Assembly: GCA_900642245.1 (NCBI GenBank)
Contig: CAAAJI010000099.1
Location: 1-58,081, forward strand
DNA length: 58,081 nt
Direction of reading: 5' to 3'
DNA from: Fragilaria radians
Lineage: Eukaryota > Bacillariophyta > Fragilariophyceae > Fragilariales > Fragilariaceae
Shown here piece by piece: positions 54,689-58,081 of the stretch (position 1 is the stretch's first letter; every line of letters begins with the position of its first letter). Under the pieces are notes generated by a model that was given only the letters and a program-made list of their open reading frames with translations, was not told the DNA's origin and made no database searches. Position numbers and translations under genes: made by a program.

Positions 54689-55827
54689 TTAGAACTTCCC
54701 AGTTAACCAAGCCCTCCCCAGCATTGCGAGGAAAACTAGCTTTCCTTGTTCTGGGTGGAGCTTATCATCAAAAACGTTGTAATTCGCTTCTTTCAGTTTC
54801 TCCAGATAGTGAAGGGCTGCTATGGCAGGGAGCAAAGCCTCACGACCTTGTCTTGGAAGTTCACTCTGCGACGCTCTAGCGCGTATCAAGAATTGAGTTG
54901 CAGTGTAAGCCATGTGATGCACAGCTTCATGTAATATCCTTTCATATTCCTCATTTTTGAGAAACTCAGGATTATGCCTGGAAATCAAGTATTCGGAAGG
55001 TATAGGCGTCGCGAGAATTTCCTTCGGTATCGCCATTTCACCATAGACTGCCCTATGGCATATAGATCGGATGGCTGTAACGATCCCAAGTGCGATACCT
55101 ACATCAGATGCAACTTCGTCCGCAGCATCGTCTCGAACGCCGCAACACTCTAGAGACAAGTACAGCAAGCTGGATGAGGACTCCTCTGCATACTGTATGA
55201 CCTCATTCATCGTGTCTAGCTGTTGAATTGCTAAACCTACTTCTCTAGAATCAAGTAACCTTTCTAAAAATCTTCTCGTAAGATTCTTATCTTGAACTGC
55301 AAGATCTAAAGCACGGAACACTGGATTTGCTTCAAAGCCAAACGACATTCGTGTAAAAGCATCGTGACTGCGATTAACACCAGTTTCCTGCACCACTTTA
55401 TTCTCATATATTTTCTCTAGGGCTTCTCGCCACCATTGAAACCGCATTCGCTGGCCGATTGAGATTTCTACTTGATCAGATGCTCGGGGCCTGTTGTAGA
55501 GTTCAGATCCTGATTTAATTGAAGCGACTTCGACATTAAATGCACGTAAAGCAAAGCCATGGTTCCTACTATTATTTGGCATCAATATACCACATACTAA
55601 AGGCCCAAAAAGTGAGTCTGAATGCCAAAAATCTAACAAAATGTGGCTCACCCATCGAACTCACAATAGCCTTCTTTATCACGAGTCTCAACTAGATTGA
55701 CGCAGTAATCATGATCTTTTTTCTTTTGAGAAATTTTTAATAACGATGAATTCATTCGAGTGCCTATTTTGTTAACATTTTGAGGGCGTGATATTGCCAT
55801 CGCAATCGACTTGGAAATCATGCTCAT
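54689..55827 (-). CDS. NDUFAF6: NDUFAF6-like complex I assembly factor (squalene/phytoene synthase fold), two exons
   Basis: Exons 55827-55665 and 55596-54689 join in frame over a 68-nt intron (GTGAGT..TTTAG) into 356 aa. The junction restores EGYLCGILMPNNSRNHGFAL, matching the NDUFAF6 pattern (RDYEGYLC..LP..RSSVFALRAFNVE). ATG 55827 gives a Ser/Arg-rich mitochondrial presequence (MSMISKSIAMAISRPQNVNK). Inside are FALRAFNVEVASIKSG, MRFQWWREALEKIY, NEVIQYAEESSSSLLYLSLE and GIALGIVTAIRS, features of the trans-isoprenyl-synthase fold. The Asp-rich catalytic DxxxD motifs of true phytoene synthases are not evident, as in NDUFAF6. The human protein is required for early assembly of the complex I ND1 module. 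Confidence 0.9.
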
Positions 55828-56036
55828 TATGTTGCTGAATTGGTTATTGGGGCGTAGTATCTCAATCCTTAATGCAATGAAAAATTCTCTCACCAGATTT
55901 TACGGGTTCAAATTAGTCAAGAGTGACTTAAATTTATAATTTAGACCCATCGTATATCCCTAGATGTATTTTTTTATGACAGGTTTTTGCTTAACGAACG
56001 TTTATAACTCAATAAAAATTTCTAGCTTGATGACCA
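55828..56036. promoter_or_regulatory. Probable promoter region of the NDUFAF6-like gene
   Basis: Short AT-rich gap upstream of the start codon. The frame stays open to 55893 without another ATG, so 55828-55893 is taken as 5' UTR. No specific motif is claimed. Confidence 0.3.
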
Positions 56037-56712
56037 TTAAATAAACCATCTATATCTTAAAAGCTTCTTTTGTTGGAGCGTTTGCTCTTGTAAAAGATTT
56101 TTTGCATCTGACTTTTCATTTAAAGCTTTAGCCCAATCATCTATACTAGAACAACCAAAGATTGAAGATGGTTTTAATTGTCTGAGACTTATAGAAAGCC
56201 TACTGCTCTTTTTTAAAACGTAAGGATATTCTTTAGAAGTATTATCAGTACTTCGCGTAACTTTTTTTAGACCGACTAAAGGTGTTATTTTTATTATAGC
56301 ATGTTTTAATAAAAAGTTCATGTTTTTTCTGGTGTTCCAATGTATGCATTGAATTTGTTTCATTTACTTCATGCATTCCATCTTCTTTCAAGCACTGGTT
56401 TGTCCATTTTCTCATTTTATCCAAAAAGCATCTACTAATGAAAAGTTTAAACAATCCAGCAGCTCCATTCTGCTCGTACGAACGGTTGACTCTATCCACT
56501 TGTAATATTTTGAGGTCTGACCTTTCCAATAAGCCTCGTACATAGGAATTTTCAATGTTTTCACTTTCAACCGTTTGATTTTCCCATGGTAAGTTGTCCA
56601 AGACGTCTTCAATTTCAATGTGCTGCTCATTTTCCCATCGTAAGTTGTCCAATACATCTTCAATTTCAACGTGCTGCGCATCATCCTGATCCAAATTTCC
56701 ATCTCCACTCAT
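56037..56712 (-). pseudogene. Possible piggyBac-like transposase N-terminal fragment
   Basis: The frame 56712-56245 starts at ATG and holds a 17-residue tandem repeat (HVEIEDVLDNLRWENEQ, then HIEIEDVLDNLPWENQT). It then has GLFKLFISRCFLDKMRKWTN, which fits the start of the piggyBac DDE_Tnp_1_7 domain (..LFxxFxxxxLLxxIVxxTNxYA). A second, overlapping frame (56363-56037) continues with SKEYPYVLKKSSRLSISLRQ and ends LLRYRWFI; a frameshift or intron would be needed to join them. The DDE core is absent. Family assignment is weak. Confidence 0.4.
56572..56673 (-). repeat. Two tandem copies of a 51-nt coding repeat
   Basis: Two adjacent 51-nt units encode 17 residues each, differing at V/I, R/P and the last two residues. 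Seen directly in the frame starting at 56712. Confidence 0.8.
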
Positions 56713-57587
56713 TCTCGATGCCTTTTGTCAAAAAGCGCTATTTCTATTCAAATTATATCACAAGAATGATTGGCCAAGAATCTTGAAAACCGATATATCT
56801 GATTCTAGTCAAAGCAATTCTTTCCACCAATCATAATTTAGTATTACCTACTTTTAACCAATCATCGACATTTATTAAAAATAGATATATCTGATTTTAC
56901 GGTACAGGGCCTGAAGGGTTAATTGGCTGCCTCGACTCACCTCCAACAAAATGTTGTGTTCCCTTTTTCTTGACATGAAATAATCGCATCTCACCACATC
57001 ACTCTACCGAATATTCAATTCTCTTGCAAACGGTCTCTTCTATATTCTACTTAAGAAGCTTCTCAGCAACAATTTAAACAAGACCGTAAGACAAATCCAA
57101 AGTAATTATCGAATGAAATGGTTCAAGCCATCTTTTTGTTATCAACTGTAGGAGCATTCCTTTCAGTCAGTTGCTTGATGCACTATTTAATCAATAAATG
57201 CTGTTTCTTTTTAAGGAATGTATTTTCTTTATATTTTGCCTATGCAAATGACTAATGATTTGACAAAGAAATTTGTTGAACGTTAAGACTTTATGATGAA
57301 AAATTACGAACTAATTTATTCTTTTTCCTGGGCTAAAGTCTCATGAGGTGAAAATTAGCAGGAAAAATCATTTCACAAGTATTAGGGGTACTTTCGTTGA
57401 CAAAAATGTAGCTCACAAAGTTATTAAATTCATGAAGCCAATAAATATCCTGGATTGATTTGTCGTCATTATTATTCGAATTTTATTGTTTCGAACTTTA
57501 GCTAGTTACTCTTTCATGACTTTGGACTTAAGATAGATATATTTCTGAATTTGTCGAACGGACTTACATTTTTGTCAAACGTTTGAC
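56713..57587. other. Intergenic, possible 3' end of copia element
   Basis: AT-rich. On the minus strand it lies just downstream of the copia RNase H fragment, so an LTR would be expected here, but without a second copy in the window none can be defined. A repeated motif ATATATCTGATT occurs at about 56792 and 56885. Confidence 0.35.
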
Positions 57588-58020
57588 TATATCTTTTATC
57601 AATTTTCTATAAATGTTGTCCTCATACGTTTCATTGTTCACATTTTTAGTAATACTATCAGTGGCATATCATCCATCCATTCAATAATGACGTTTATCAA
57701 GTCATCTCCACATAATTTGGTTTGGGATATCGATTTGCTGCCTGGTACAAATTCCTGCTTTTCAATCCCAATTTTTCATAAATCACTACAAAAAACGTAT
57801 CTCCTTCACTGTTCTTACATTGCAAGGTATTCTGCTTCACTATATGACAAAGTGACATCATTGTGGCCCTTTGATCTCCAAATGATTGGTAATCCAGAGA
57901 AGTAAATGGTGAAGCCTTTGATACTAATCCGATTCTCGGAGCCAAAAGCCCATTCATTCTCACTAAACACCTTATAATTTGAATCTTCGTTTTCTTTTGT
58001 TGGCTCCACCTTTTACGCGC
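57588..58020 (-). pseudogene. Copia RNase H / pol C-terminal fragment
   Basis: The minus strand reads SENEWAFGSENRISIKGFTI, GLPIIWRSKGHNDVTLS and YSEAEYLAM (about 58009-57815). This is the Ty1/copia RNase H block (DSDWAG..RSTSGF.., WRSKxQ..VTLSSSEAEYxA). After a frame change the end of pol appears as DSITKNVNNETY (..ADIFTKNV..), followed by a stop near 57588. The catalytic-region Asp of SDSDW is replaced (SENEW) and frames shift, so it is inactive. Confidence 0.8.
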
Positions 58021-58081
58021 AATGACTTTTGGCTATGATACGCTGCATGACTCTGGAAAGTTCCTTGTAGACACTAAAAGG

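Noticed and set aside
1..58081. CRISPR arrays, rRNA operons, bacterial-type operons or ribosome-binding sites
   Set aside because: None seen. Gene structure is eukaryotic throughout.

Overview
The window looks like a nuclear contig from a stramenopile, most likely a diatom. The genes are eukaryotic: they carry short introns (about 66-217 nt) with GT..AG borders, N-terminal signal or transit peptides, an ER-retained Hsp70 ending in DDEL, and a secreted protein with the PTSAPTSAPT-type linker common in diatoms. The long AT-rich spaces between genes are full of broken retroelements, including copia fragments with diatom-like gag, integrase and RNase H motifs. No bacterial operons, rRNA, convincing tRNA or CRISPR array was seen.

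Layout. 0-1.3 kb: decayed copia gag. 2.9-7.1 kb (-): a large BET-type bromodomain protein with three copies of an unfamiliar beta-rich repeat. 7.7-10.5 kb: unidentified broken coding relics. 11.3-13.5 kb (+): three-exon ER Hsp70 (BiP) with a perfect 13-bp bZIP/Maf-type palindrome upstream. 13.9-17.3 kb: a gypsy integrase fragment between two ~176-bp direct repeats, then a plus-strand copia pol relic. 19.2-22.0 kb: head-to-head NAD(P)-binding (SDR-like) protein and photolyase-family protein. 22.5-23.6 kb (+): zinc-knuckle/RRM protein. 23.8-25.4 kb: two divergent secreted proteins sharing a potato-inhibitor-I-like domain. 25.6-26.7 kb (-): four-exon vacuolar iron transporter (VIT/CCC1). 27.3-29.6 kb: degenerate retroelement. 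30.7-34.1 kb: divergent MTO1/MnmG tRNA-modification enzyme and Mpv17/PMP22 membrane protein. 36-42.8 kb: two small hypothetical genes and more retroelement debris. 43.0-47.8 kb (-): two-exon P5A-type ER ATPase. 50.3-51.5 kb (+): FBXO9-like F-box protein. 52.0-52.4 kb: small hypothetical. 54.7-55.8 kb (-): NDUFAF6-like complex I assembly factor. 56.0-56.7 kb: possible piggyBac-like fragment. 57.6-58.0 kb: copia RNase H fragment.

The real genes are mostly housekeeping: ER folding and membrane quality control (BiP, P5A ATPase), mitochondrial translation and complex I assembly (MTO1, NDUFAF6), metal storage (VIT), DNA repair (photolyase), ubiquitin targeting (F-box) and chromatin reading (BET). 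They sit as islands in transposon debris and do not form an obvious pathway. The most unusual items are the divergent inhibitor-domain pair, the three-repeat BET architecture, the PIP-like tail on the photolyase and the Maf-type palindrome upstream of BiP. Exon boundaries were placed by eye from splice consensus and frame continuity, without transcript data.
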